Below are positions 10,931 through 22,259 of a DNA stretch of 64,000 nucleotides, piece after piece. The position numbers and the translations under genes are program-made. This DNA comes from Liopterus haemorrhoidalis. Taxonomy: Eukaryota > Arthropoda > Insecta > Coleoptera > Dytiscidae. Position 1 is the stretch's first letter. Each line of letters starts with the position of its first letter. The notes beneath the pieces were generated by a model. The model was not told where the DNA came from, searched no databases, and saw only the letters and a program-made list of their open reading frames with translations. The stretch lies in assembly GCA_963971575.1 (NCBI GenBank), contig OZ020616.1:38840250-38904249 (forward strand), read 5' to 3'.

Positions 10931-12040
10931 AAGGTGGAAACAAAAAAACGAACGGACAATACGTAATTACGTATTATAACGTATTGAAAAGGCACTCAAT
11001 TTTGAAATGCGGTAATTATAATTTTAGTTCTTCTCGAATTTTCAGGAGGGGATTTGTTCCCGTAATCCTCCTCTTTCTGTACACCACTGTTACCAACATG
11101 ACAACAGCATTTTGGCTAAAATATAACGAAAACTAACCTCAAACAACAACTGAAAAACTCTTTGTCTATGGTATTAACGCTAACAAGGTTATCGAGTTGG
11201 GGCAAAATAATGCCGACACAAAAATTTGTTTTTATTATTTTAAATAATTAAAACTAGGTAACACAAAAAAGAAGCAGTTGAAAAATAAAAAAATGTTTGA
11301 AATTAAAATGAAAATGTTTTTATATATACGTTTTATAAACAAAAGAAGTAAAATATAACCTAACCAACCTTAAAAGCTAACTATTCTTTGGATAAATATA
11401 ATGTAGATAAATATAAGTATCCGTAAATTGATAATCAGAATCCATATCTTCATATCCAAAGAAATTTTCTGATTCGTTACTAAACTGCAGTCGCCTCCTG
11501 CATACCATGACCAAACCTCTAATGCTAGATGCCGGATTTGCGACAGAAACTTCTGGAATGGTTCAGGGCAAGAAGAAGCACTATGACATCTGCTTCTACT
11601 TATTAGCATTAAAAAAAAAGAAAGTCTTTACAGCAGATTGCGATGCTACGATACAAAAAGCAGTAGCAGTGCCCGTTTAATTTGACCAAAAGGCGGCCTG
11701 GCACTCTCTTGCCCGGATCCCTTTTTTTGTAGGCGGGTCAAATATGAATTTAAAATTTTATAGATTCGAATCGCGAGTTAAATATTAATGTGTCAACAAG
11801 AATGGTCCAGAAAGCGAAGAACGGTTGCGCATAGGGTCCGCGAAGATCAACCTTTGGCACAATTTCGTATCTAGTCAGATTTAATGTAGCCTTAGGTGTC
11901 ACAGAATATGGATCGCTTAGTACGTTTAGTGCGTTTTTATTGATTTTTATCATAAAAATGTAAATAAAAATCCCGCCGAATACGACGGTTTCTTAACGCA
12001 AGAAATATTTGACTAATTGAAATAAATCATCTAATATGTG
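10931..12040. other. Spacer, unassigned
   Basis: Contains a small echo of the outer-element terminus (TTGGGGCAAAATAATGCC near 11199-11216) and the right outer repeat near 11690-11719. Short open frames on the minus strand (11370-11609 and 11750-11953) have no recognised domain. Confidence 0.35.
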
Positions 12041-12049
12041 GTTGGCGTT

Positions 12050-12352
12050 CCATTGATGTGCCTAAATCGGCGCGAGAACCGGTGTCTCGCGGAGTGGTTT
12101 TGCTGCACGATAATGCTTGACTCAAACCAAATTATTTTCGCTGAGATATTTTTCTGCATCCACCATACAGTCGCGGCTTGGCACTACGGCGACCATCTTA
12201 AGGATTTTTTTGGTGATAAAAGACAGGAAAATGACGACGAAGTGAAAAGGATAGTAACAAACTGCTTGAATTCATCATACGAGACACTGTCTGATCCGCA
12301 GGTCACACGTTCTCTCTCACTGGTCTGTACCTTCGTCGGAAGATACAGTTAA
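12050..12352 (+). pseudogene. mariner-like transposase relic
   Basis: In one frame VVLLHDNA gives the mariner middle catalytic D motif (about 12095-12115). After a frameshift, AAWHYGDHLKDFFGDKRQEN followed by DDEVKRIVTNCLNSSYETLS matches the C-terminal part, where mariners usually read CDFHLFGPLK. The third acid is therefore altered or displaced. No terminal repeats were found. Confidence 0.6.
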
Positions 12353-13394
12353 TGATAACTGAATGCCATTTGGCGCACGTGTCTTATATAAAAACTGAAT
12401 AATTTTTCCCGCAAAATGAATGGCAACTGATTTAATAACTGTACGAATAAGTAGATAATAAGCACGAAAACTTAAGGTAATTTTCGCGTAAAAGTAAAAT
12501 AGAGAAATGCACACTTACAGAATGATTATTTTATAACTACAGTTTGCCAGATCGAACAAAAAAAATGTATCATTTGATCCAAATATATGACCAGAAAGAT
12601 TGCTCGACAGTGTAATTATACTATTTTGATTTAAATTTCCATGCAATGGCTTTTAATGAAAGTTGCAAAAGTATTTTTTTCTCTTTAAACAAAAAAAAAT
12701 CTGTGCTTTTAAGCGAATTAGCGGTAATCGTATTTGATTTTATTGGTCCCGACTGAAAGATTCGATTTCCGATATTTCAGGGGTTTAAATTAAACCAAAT
12801 GGCTCGTATTCGTACCGTTTTAATCCGCCATCAATAGAAGGAAGTTCGCTAGTATTCCCTTCTAACATTCAGTGACGTACTACTATTACTACATTAACAA
12901 CTACCGAACGGAATGGAAAAAAAAGTATATTTGTAACTTAAATTACATTTGCTCTGTTAAAATTCTATTCAAGAAAACTCCGTTCTGTTCTTTTACATAT
13001 ATAAAAATCTAGCATATATGGAAAGATATGATATGAAACCGCTAATAGCCTTAATAAAATTTTAGAGCTAAATAGCATACAATTTTTAGTGTTTATCCTA
13101 ATATTTACGATGCTAAATGAGCTAAAACTGATTCAAAAAGAAATTAGAACCAGAATTAAAGGTAGTTCATATTATTTTACACTCGAGCTCTCTTCTAAGC
13201 TAAATTTCTCTAGAAAAAGGCAAATTCAGTCGCTGCCTTACAAGAGTCTCATACTTATGTTTGGATCTGAACAAGGACCTTAATGAGGCGAGATTGACAG
13301 AAATTTAGCGTACTACGCAAAATCTTCAGCTTCTCTAAGGTTCATTTAAAACAGTTGTAAAGGAAGAAGCCACAGAATTGAAAATATATGAGCA
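12353..13394. other. Unassigned AT-rich spacer
   Basis: No repeat or coding signal was identified, apart from LINE-derived sequence beginning near its right end. Confidence 0.35.
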
Positions 13395-13815
13395 ATGAAA
13401 AAGAAGTTAAATATAATTAAAGATGCGATAGAAAAATTGTCAGTAGACATATTCATGAAACGAAGACCAGCTTTCCAATTAATGGGATCACCCTTGAAAA
13501 ATTATCGTCCCAGATCGAACAGAAAAATTGAAGAACTGTTTGAAAACCCGGACACTGTGAAGGAAATCAAAACATACAACCTTCGATGGGCCGATCATAT
13601 CCGAAGGGTACCAGATGACCATTTCATAAAGTGAGTCAAGGACGAAGTATCGGAAGAAAAGCGTTCAATAAGCCGTCCACTCTGCGGTGGAGAGACAATA
13701 TCAATACAGATTTATGAACTCTTGATGCCGAAAACGATCTCTAAAAGATAGCAAACCGGACCCAATGGAAGCTGTGCCCAAGGTTGTAACGCTACAGAGT
13801 AGGTAATAACTGTAC
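13395..13815 (+). pseudogene. Non-LTR retrotransposon, 3' end of reverse transcriptase ORF
   Basis: The frame contains NRKIEELFENPDTVKEIKTY, NLRWADHIRRVPDDHF and then GRPLRWRDNINTD in a shifted frame. This is the usual C-terminal tail of LINE ORF2 proteins (ELYEGPDIV..IK..RLRWAGHV.RM, then GRP..RW.D). The 3' flank GTTGTAACGCTACAGAGTAG matches the inverted copy at 21755-22200, so both are copies of one family. The clade cannot be fixed from this fragment. Confidence 0.75.
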
Positions 13816-14678
13816 ACCATAACTGATTCTTTTCGCTACTATATAAAGCATGGTTCTCAACAAAGTTCTACCATTTGGATCTCTCCTGAGCTAGGTGTGT
13901 AGCTCCATCTATGATTTGCCGATTTTACTGACTTCCTTCATGGTTAAACTTCGCCATGTGTTTGTTGGTCTGCCACATCTACGGCACCCTTGAGGTCGAG
14001 AGCTACTTTCCTAATAGTTACAGGATTGCTGCTGAGAGTATGATATATATATATATCGCCATTTTCGCAGCTTTGTCAGAGTATATATGGGACTAAACAT
14101 TTCTGTCTTAAATATATACATATCATGTATTAAGGGAAGGGCTAAACATGAAAACTAAGTGACGTTAAGCAAAAACTGTTTTTCCATACAACGGTAAATA
14201 TACTATACCCTGTTCGAAATACAGATATAGTAATAAAATCACATGAAATATTGAAGTCGCCACCTAATTGTTGTCGCTAAAATTTAACGGCTCAATAGCC
14301 AACGAACGACGCGAATTTGTCAAAATTATCACGTGAACATTGCTACTTTTTGATTCCGAACAGAGTATATGACTTTGATTTAATGTAATATTTGTGTTAA
14401 TTATTGCAAGAACTCTCTAATATCAGACCAGAATATACGTAATATTCTACGCAAACATGAGTTGAGATAAAAGTAAATCAGTGAGAAGTCGATAAATAAT
14501 ATAGATATAACATATGATGATTATGAATTATAATAATATGTTCCCATCACCTGGGTAGCAAAAAAAGCAGAGGAAGAAAGTTCAAAATTATATCTGTATT
14601 GCAAATATATAAAAGCATACAGGTATATATTATTGATTTTTGTTTCCGCCAATTTTTTTTATTATGTTCCGCAACATC
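13816..14678. other. Unassigned spacer
   Basis: Includes a short (TA)n near 14041-14055. A hAT-like right end, GGTTAAGAACCACTG, sits at about 14682-14697, but its partner and target duplication were not found. Confidence 0.4.
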
Positions 14679-14758
14679 TAGAAGGTTAAGAACCACTGCT
14701 TTAAAACATCCCAATCTGTAATTTAAAGAACATTCTAAATATTTAAAGTGCTCTACAC

Positions 14759-15035
14759 CAGTGTTCCTCAACCAAAAACGCACCACGGACCATTATAAAA
14801 TATTTTTCTAACGCGGCCCACTAATAATAATTGTTGGTTCATTTTTTGCAAGAAACCAAGTATATTTAATGTTCTACTAAATACATTTATTTTATTTGTA
14901 GAAAATCCCAGAATGTTTACAGAAAATAAACAAAAAATGTGCATGAAAAATAACAAAAAAAACTGCAAAAAGACACATTTAAAAACTTTCGCGGACCAAT
15001 AATTTTTTTCGCGGACCACCTGTTGAGAAACACTG
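14759..15035. mobile_element. hAT MITE with target duplication
   Basis: The ends CAGTGTTCCTCAACC and GTTGAGAAACACTG are inverted. The flanks TCTACAC (14752-14758 and 15036-15042) match over 7 bp, with the eighth base differing. The interior carries GCGGACCA/GCGGCCCA motifs like those of the MITE at 860. Open frames across it on the minus strand are incidental. Confidence 0.85.
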
Positions 15036-15042
15036 TCTACAC

Positions 15043-16479
15043 GTTCCAACTGTGTATTGTTGATGCTTAATTTTGTACCGACCTTCTTCAAGATCTCTAT
15101 GGTGATAGCCAACCACCGTTAGGAGACGGTACCCCAAGAAGATGAAGAAACAAAATTGAATTTTTTTTACCTAACAGTAAATACAGATTGGATCAAAAGT
15201 TTTTATTATGTTTCAAATTATCATTTTCTACCAATTTCCCTAATTTTCCAGTCGATTTGGTTTCTTTTGCGTGATTGGAAAACAATATCAATTATTGACA
15301 TTTCTTTTTCAACCCAAATTTAAAATTAGTAAGCACACCACTGAATACCCTACTAGTCTTACGCAGATTCCCTCCGCCTTACAAATTGAATTTTATTCTA
15401 CGAACGCCAGTTAATAAAATACATTCGAGGACCGCGAGACTTGTGATTATTCGTTTATTACTTTTTTTTTACTTTATTTTTCTTTTGTGGATTTTACGTT
15501 ATCATTTTGTCTCTAGACAGAAAAAATATTCTTTATATTAGATCTTTTTGATGTCTTTGACATCTTTTGTTTTCAAAGGATACATCTGGAATATAATAAT
15601 ATCCTTTTAATAAATAACAGAATTATATTTCTATAAATATCTTTAAAATTAAACATAAATTAAACTATAAATGATTGTGCTGTTCCGGGAAGAGTTTAAT
15701 TGTGGATTTTCTGTGGTATATGTCAGCAGTTTTTTACCTTAATTGATCCGCGGTCGGCAAAAAAACAAAAAATTTAGCGGACCGGAAAATGGAAGTATAA
15801 TAAAACATGTGCATATGAAATCAAAATTGAATATATTTTCCAAAAATGTTAATACATTACACATTCTATTTTACATTCATAAAAAAGTCATTATGAAACT
15901 GAATTGAGTGTTATCAAACCAGTCCAACCAACTACTACAGTCACATATCAAGTTCCTTAATCGGGTATTCTGTTTAATTATACAATGCAAATTTATTATT
16001 TTAAGAGGTATGGCAAAGTAAAATATAAAAAACTAGTATAAATAACTCGTTACATTATGATTTTTGCCGCACTTGTTCATTAAAAAACTCGAGGCTTCGC
16101 ATTTAGTATTCTAATTTCGAAGCATGTGGCACAATCATGCTTTATGAAAATTGTTTTTTAATATACGATTATGTTTTTTTGTGCCTTTTTTAGTGCCTTC
16201 TTAATTTTCCCATATTTTTCGCGGACTGACAAAAATATTTGGTAAAGCGACGGTTGGTATAAATATAGTGAATAATAGTAAAAAGTATTTGATACCACCG
16301 GCAATGTCTGTTTAATTAATTCGTATAGAGCGACCCACGACCTCAAGAATGTTTTGAATAGATTTAGGAATACCTGAACATTCCCATCACTGCGCAGTAT
16401 TGCTCTAAATTTTTTGAACATAATATGCGACTACCTTTGAGGAACAAGAACAGTCACTTTCTGCAGAACCAACCCATTA
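15043..16479. other. Unassigned spacer with GCGG(A)CC motifs
   Basis: Motifs such as CCGCGGTCGG and CGCGGACTG at about 15750 and 16220 resemble the interior of local hAT MITEs, which suggests a decayed hAT copy. I cannot define its ends. Confidence 0.35.
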
Positions 16480-16720
16480 TTTTCCATGGCAACGATCAAA
16501 GCGCATTTTGCTTAAATTGTAGATGAGTTGTTGACTCGATCGAACTGGGAAGTGCTCTACCACCCGTTGTACTCTCCTCACTTAAGCTCTTAACCTTTGA
16601 CTTGATTCCTAAAATGAAGGAACCATATCCCGGCATTCGGTTCAAACCTATAAGAGATATTCTTGACGCCATGCATCGTACTCCCTTAGGTCTTTAGCCA
16701 ATGTAGAGGATCGTATAGAG
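16480..16720 (+). pseudogene. mariner-type transposase C-terminal relic
   Basis: The pieces WEVLYHPLYSPHLSS and, after a frameshift, DLIPKMKEPYPGIRFKPIRD followed by ILDAMHR correspond to the family pattern WEVL.HPPYSPDL.PCDYDLFPK.KEPLRGIRF. The second D of YSPD reads H. Upstream traces of HGNDQSAF-like sequence may be the remnant of HDNA. Heavily decayed, without visible ends. Confidence 0.65.
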
Positions 16721-16739
16721 GCAAGTGGGGAGGGCAATG

Positions 16740-17040
16740 ATTAGCCTACCAAAATAGGACAAATACAGAAAAGAAAGGGTGCGAACCTAAATGGCTGACA
16801 TCAGCATTTGAGCTGGTTCGCTAAAATTGACCTACGTTCGGCATGTAGTGAAAAGTAATTTAAACCGCTGGAATCAAAAGTCATCCCAATGAGCACAAAA
16901 GAGGTATAGAAAGGCCACCAATGCGTTTGTATGATGATACAAAAAAACTGCTGGGCTAGTTTGGATCCGTAGTTGGAAATATTGTTAAATGGAAAGAGTT
17001 GATCAAGACCTATATTCAGAAATGGATGTGATAGGTTTAA
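16740..17040 (+). pseudogene. LINE ORF2 C-terminal relic
   Basis: Blocks resembling LTYVRHVV, RGIERPPMRLYDDTKKLLG and WKELIKTYIQKWM recall the LINE ending GHVAR...RGRPP.RW.DD.K...G...W...EAY.QQW. Frameshifts and stops are frequent. Confidence 0.55.
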
Positions 17041-17089
17041 TATAAGAAGAAGTTAATTAAACAAACTAAGTTTGCTTTCGTTGTCCGGT

Positions 17090-17580
17090 ACCCGTACCTT
17101 CAATGCGACGTCCTATTACTGGAAGAAGTTCAGAGACGCACCACTCGTCTTTCAAGATGTCTCAAAGCTCTCTCATTGGAAAAGCAGATTGATAAGCTCT
17201 CTTGTAGCCCGCAGAGTTCTGGGCGACCTCATTCAGATGTACAGAGCGACAACCAGAAAGTCTTCTACGGATGTCGTCTCTATACTCCATCAAAGTCGAC
17301 CAACGTCTTAGTGGCCCCCCTTGAAGCATAGCCACGAAAAATACAGGAAACAACTAAGAAAAAAATTTCTGACCAATCGACTCTTGCATTAGAGCGTCGT
17401 GTGAACACAATCCATCAACTCTTGCAAGTCACGAATAGTTCCTTTATTGTATTTGTAAAACTCACTGTATTTATATTATTTTTAAGTATGTACTAATATA
17501 TTTGTATTCTTGTTGTACTCTTGAGCGTAACAATCGATTTAGCTTCTGCTCTTTAGATTGTAATAATAATATTAATAATA
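17090..17580 (+). pseudogene. CR1-like LINE, RT C-terminal relic and 3' tail
   Basis: LLEEVQRRTTRLSRCLKALS and then, in another frame, RRVLGDLIQMYR match the RT tail common to CR1/L2-type LINEs (VQRRATR..., RR.RGDLI.MYK). Further on, KKFLTNRLLH and TQSINSCK correspond to RKFL.NRVV..WN and the final PSINSFK motif. The sequence ends in an AAT-type repeat near 17560-17580, a plausible 3' tail. Confidence 0.7.
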
Positions 17581-17599
17581 ATAGAGTTAATTACTTCTT

Positions 17600-18010
17600 C
17601 TCCACCTTGAGGTTACTGACAGCCATTAAGCCGGACATAACCCTCATGGATATCTAGACCAAACAGTTGTTTGTGATCGAATTCTCAAGTCCAGCTGAGA
17701 AGAATATCTCTCTCAAGGAGGCGGAGAAGAGGTGCAAATGTATGGATCTCTTATCCGAGCTTAGAAAGCTGTATCCCGGGTATAAAGTTAAACTTGTAGT
17801 CTTGATAGTTGGTGTTTTGGGTAGTATGAAAGCCTCCTATCGAAGAGAAATCGAGTCCATTCCCGCCTGCAGATCTTCTACCACCTCTTTGATCTACAGG
17901 ATACAGAATGCAGTATTGCTCGGGTCACTCCGCATTGTGCGGGGCAATTTCCACGTCTGCACATCGCCAGGGTTTGGGATGCAGCCGTGTGTATTTAGCT
18001 CCAAGTAAGT
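17600..18010 (+). pseudogene. LINE ORF C-terminal fragment (EK..KY..L motif)
   Basis: The open frame contains VIEFSSPAEKNISLKEAEKR, CKCMDLLSELRKLYPGYKV and KLVVLIVGVLGSM. The family pattern is a short C-terminal domain with V/EFS.P.E.NI...E.EK..KY..L..EL....PGYKV....VVG.LG, found after the reverse transcriptase in several LINE groups and thought to be endonuclease-like. The frame is open from 17667, though the preceding RT is absent. Confidence 0.65.
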
Positions 18011-18720
18011 TTTAGCAAGTTTGTGATTAGTGGACGCTTATCAAGACCTGACAAACTTCATAAATAATAGAGTTAATGGAAATACATCTTTGACGACACA
18101 AACTAAGTATAGAATATACGAAAATCTTCCTATGTCGCATGATATTAAAAACAAAATATGTTTAAAAATGTCATCTCATGAAGTGTTCTCTCAATTTCTT
18201 GCCTCTAACACACTCATTTCTGTTCTATATTGGAGATAGAATGAGCTATATACGAGGTGTGTGAGGTAAATTCCTTTTATAATATTCGGCGAGAGCAAAC
18301 AAAAGGCGGCGTACATTCTCAACATTTTCATCCGCTCTCACACCCTCAGGAATTTAGATATTGTTTATTTTTGCCGATAAAGTAAATGCCTGCTAATGTG
18401 TTCTTATATCTCCCCCATTCTCTGCTTTAATTCGGGCCAGAATTTCATATCATGTTACCACAAACATGAACGTTTTGGTTAATTAAAATTTATTTTTAAA
18501 TAAAAATGTAAAATGAGAATTTGAGAAAATAAATTTTAAACTAATGGATTTTTTTAGCTTTGACCTTAAATAATTTCTATCAATAATTGACTAAGTAACA
18601 AAATTTGTCTTTTATTGACGCAGGATACGTCTTTGTCCGCGTGATGAAATTAGGATTTCAAACGCTTACTACTAAGCGTACAATAATCAGGGGCACATGG
18701 CAATAGTGTAACATGATAGA
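18011..18720. other. Unassigned spacer
   Basis: No gene was recognised. A slightly GC-richer patch lies at 18285-18350. Confidence 0.35.
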
Positions 18721-18721
18721 C

Positions 18722-18889
18722 TATCAGATCAATTCTGTAAAAAAATACTGTGTAGTAACGTTACTACAAGATAAAATATTATAAAAAGTATAATGATTTT
18801 CATTCATGATAGTAACTGACCTTGCTCATAGTGACACATTAAGTTACTATGATTATAGTAACTGAGTTACAGAATTGGTCTGTATAGAT
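18722..18889. mobile_element. Short MITE with ATTCTGTAA-type ends
   Basis: The left end CAGATCAATTCTGTAA and right end TTACAGAATTGGTCTG are inverted repeats with TA next to both. An internal AGTTACTATGATTATAGTAACT palindrome adjoins the right end (about 18842-18863). About 168 bp, no coding capacity. The TIR core ATTCTGTAA is shared with the MITE at 43532. Confidence 0.65.
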
Positions 18890-20090
18890 GCACGCGTGCT
18901 AGTTACTGCGACTTATCACGTCCTTGAGTTTGAGACGGCGCCCGCACGTGTAAATTCGAGAGGCAAAAATACCGCTATTCTGAGCCACTTCAGCAGTCAT
19001 GACATAGCAATCTGAGAGGCTACACGCGTGTTTGACCTCTGAAAAGATCCATAATACCAAGTTCTTCAAGTGCAAAACTAACGAATTAATATCCGTACAG
19101 TGAAAAAGGGGAAAATGTGACAAAAATTCGTTCAGATTCAAGTGAAGACAAAATGCTAAACAAAATTAGGGGCACCGGGTGAGCACGGCGCTGAAGAGAG
19201 TATTGTGAGACGAACACCGCGATGTTAATATCGTCGCTGGCACGTTCATCGCGGAGCCGGCGGTGCCGGAAGGGAGGTTTTAGTCAGATAGTGATAAGGA
19301 GATAAAAAAAATTTCTGAAATATCGTCATAACCAGTAACGGAGCTTAGCGCCTTTTACTGCACTTTTGCCCCCTGCACTCACGGATTCTGCGGGCCCATA
19401 TCTCCGCCTTTGATTATAATGTTCTGCTCCATTCTCTGATCTACGACAATGACTGTTTGATTCTTTTGAAAGCAGCCCAGGACGACAGCCTATAAATACG
19501 CCTTAGCACTCTTAAATAATTACACTATTTTTTAACTAACTGTTATGTTTAGTCTGTTATTACCATTTTTTATTATACCTATTATGTTATTAGATATAAT
19601 TAAAATTCTATAGTTATTGATTTTTTTAAGAATAATTTTAAATAATTCCAGTACATCTTGTGGGCATAAAATTTGCATTATATATTATTAATTGATCTAA
19701 CCACGCTAGCCAAAAGAAAATGTTAAATTGTTCTAATTTATATCTAAGACAAGGCTAAACAAAATGCTTAGCAAAAAAAGTATTTTTCAAGCAATTTGTA
19801 GTTTTTTTATAAACGTTATATCGTAATAGTTAAAGAGTGTATTACTTAATTACCTGAACTTGTATAATTAAGGCCAGTACTGGGTTGCGGTCAAATTGCA
19901 CAATATCCCATCAGATACAGCGGGAAAAGCCACTTACAAGTTTATATTTCAACATTAAAATGGCACCTTTGTCTAAAGATATTATCGTTAATTTTTTAAA
20001 AAAGGTAATGCTAGAGGAAAATGTTGCAGAATTAGACTGACATAATTTTTCATAGTTGACGGTTAGTAAACTGTCAACAATAGTGTATAT
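18890..20090. other. Spacer with GC-rich island
   Basis: 19170-19270 is clearly GC-richer than its surroundings (contains GGCACCGGGTGAGCACGGCG and GCGGAGCCGGCGGTGCCGG). No RNA gene or protein was recognised there, and it could be a repeat or a foreign fragment. Confidence 0.4.
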
Positions 20091-20341
20091 CAGAGCCGGA
20101 TTGAGGATGAGGCGAGTGAGGAACTTGCCTCAGTGGAAAAGGGCGCCAAATTATTGTAAAAATGTAAAAAGAAGCACTAATATTTTAGAAATAAGGACCT
20201 TTGTTTTTTAATAGTCCTTGTAGACTTAATAGATATTAAGTACATAGATAGAATATAGATTTAATAGTTTCTCAATGTGTTTAGGGGGGGGGGCATTTAT
20301 AAAATCTTGCCCAAGGCCCGAAAATCGCTAGTTACGGCTCT
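20091..20341. mobile_element. hAT-like MITE, CAGAGCCGG type
   Basis: The left end CAGAGCCGGATTGAGGATGA and right end CTAGTTACGGCTCT share an inverted AGAGCCG core, and CTTGCCTCA (left) and CTTGCCCAAGGCCC (right) are subterminal. The style resembles known hAT ends of the CAGAGCCGGATT type. No exact 8-bp duplication was seen, so confidence is moderate. Confidence 0.5.
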
Positions 20342-20819
20342 ACCTAGGGGCACTGAATTAAGTCTTGCCAACGAATCTCAACGGCCCTGGTGTATATAAT
20401 TAACGTCAACAGTTCAATTTTGTGACACTGTTTGATATTTAATAATGGCTAAAATAAAAAAACATTAAAGCTATTCAATATTTGTTTTAAATATTTGCTT
20501 ACTAGTTTCGGCTTTCACCATTTTGAGAATGAGAAAGACATTGCTTGTGACAAGGCTTGCAAGAATGAAGATATTTGAAAACTATACTCAAGACCAAGTA
20601 ACACATAAAAACTGACAGGTAGACGGTTATAGTAGATAAGATACGTCATGAGAATGAAAAAAAAAAGGATAAAGAGGATCTGGGAAGAAAAATTAAACAC
20701 CTGTCGACCAATGGGAATATCTCGCAAGAGATTATCTAACAAATTTTGTTATAGGGATACATAGACTTGATACTTAACAGATCAAGATGGTGGCCTTATA
20801 TGAATGAGGCCACCCAATA

Positions 20820-21340
20820 GTTAACCCGACTGAATGTGCACAAAGAACAAGAAGAATTCTATGTTTAATTTGAAAGAGAACAGAGAGACAGACAGGGAAA
20901 AGTGAGCAGTCAATGGGAAGGAAAAAAGAAAGCTTTTTACCAAAGATCTGGGTACTCGACCACGGAAGTAGAATAAATGAAAATACAAAGACAGCTGATA
21001 AAGAATATAATAATTGGAAAAACTAGCGAAGTGCTAGGAAAAGAGCAGTACAACAGAATAAGGGAATTAAGATAAAATTCCACATTTGGGATAATAAATA
21101 CGCCGTGAGTACCAAAATATTTAAAGAAGTGATGGAAGAAAGAAGAAGATATGACAATAATTGCGAGGATTACGTAAATGAAGAGCGAGCAAATAAGTTT
21201 TGGTTAAAAAAGGAAGAACAGATATGCCAAAGGTGCAGCAGAAAAAGCGAAACATTAGAGAATTTAATAGAGGGTAAAAGTTAAAGAAAGAACTGAGGTA
21301 TAGGGTGATTCTGGAGCAGGAATATCGTGGATGAAATCAT
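20820..21340 (+). pseudogene. R1/I-like LINE ORF2 C-terminal relic
   Basis: Purine-rich sequence with scattered stops. The readable part near 21190-21270 is KEEQICQRCSRKSETLENLI, a degenerate version of the cysteine knuckle plus ETLEHL motif that closes the ORF2 of many insect R1/I-like LINEs. The segment at 27700-28400 has a similar composition and motif. Confidence 0.6.
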
Positions 21341-21754
21341 TAAGAATTAAAAAGAGGGGTTGAAACCATGTTCAGTTTAATTAATTTTATTTTATTTGGT
21401 TTGTATTGGGGCATACTTTCCTTTTTTGATCTATATATTCAAGAATGGCGAATTTGTCAATTAACTTGCCTGCTGGATCAGATTTACCTGATTTATTATG
21501 GTGCACACAGAAATGGCAATGGATAGGTCATACATTTCGGAATAACCCTTCATCCATTAGTAGAGCAGCTCTTAATTGAAACCCGCAAGAGAGCCGTCGA
21601 TGTGACGGACCAACAAATACATGGCGAAGGTTAACCAGGAAGTAAAACCGGAAAAACATGAACTTAAACTCCTAACTAAGAACAGATCCAAATGGAGGAA
21701 GTTTGTTGAGGCCCTTCATATAAAGCGAAAAAAAAAAAAATATCCTGCTGAACA

Positions 21755-22200
21755 GTTATAAATTATTTACTCCGTAGCGTTATAACCCTGGGTGGATCCT
21801 AGCTAACTTTACTAACCCTTTCTTCTCATTTTTGTATCTCCTTCCAGTCGGTCCAGTGTGCCATATTCTTGACACCGTTTTCATAGATCGAGAGTATTTA
21901 GATTTGCGTTGATATTGTCTCTCCACCGCAAACGTGGACAGCCTATAGAACCCTTTTCCCCGACACTAACTTAATGAAGCAGTCATCTAGTACCCTTTGG
22001 ACATGATCGGATCATTGGAGTCTCTTACATTTTGATTTCTTTCACAATATCCGGTGCATCAAACTATTCTCCAGTATCTCTGTTAGATCTGGGACAATAA
22101 TTTGTCAAGGGTGTTCCCATTAATTGGAAAGCTGGTCTTCGTTTAATAAATGTGTCTACTGACAATATTATATTCCGTTTTTTCGTTACAGATATTGTGT
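21755..22200 (-). pseudogene. LINE 3' fragment, paralogue of 13395-13815
   Basis: The reverse complement shares long near-identical stretches with 13395-13815, for example ACGAAGACCAGCTTTCCAAT and GCGGTGGAGAGACAATATCA, and then GTTATAACGCTACGGAGTAA at the 3' end. Reading frames are broken in different places in the two copies. Confidence 0.8.
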
Positions 22201-22259
22201 TCTACATTTTGAGCCTTAATATCAAGCCGTATCCCGCATCTTAAACCTTTTTGAAATAA

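Larger units (their letters stand above)
9253..11719. mobile_element. Possible outer element defined by distant TIRs
   Basis: GGCAAGAGAGTGCCA near 9263-9278 and TGGCACTCTCTTGCC near 11699-11713 are inverted copies within a longer imperfect match (GGGATTGGGGCAAG... versus ...CTTGCCCGGATCCC). They enclose a Tigger element and a mariner dimer. I see no transposase belonging to the outer unit and no clear target duplication, so it may be a non-autonomous element swollen by insertions, or coincidence of two copies. Confidence 0.45.

Noticed and set aside
13860..14697. Single hAT element from a GGTTCTCAAC-like start near 13851 to GGTTAAGAACCACTG near 14682
   Set aside because: The flanking 8-bp sequences do not match and the left terminus is not CAGTG-like. 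Only the right end is credible.
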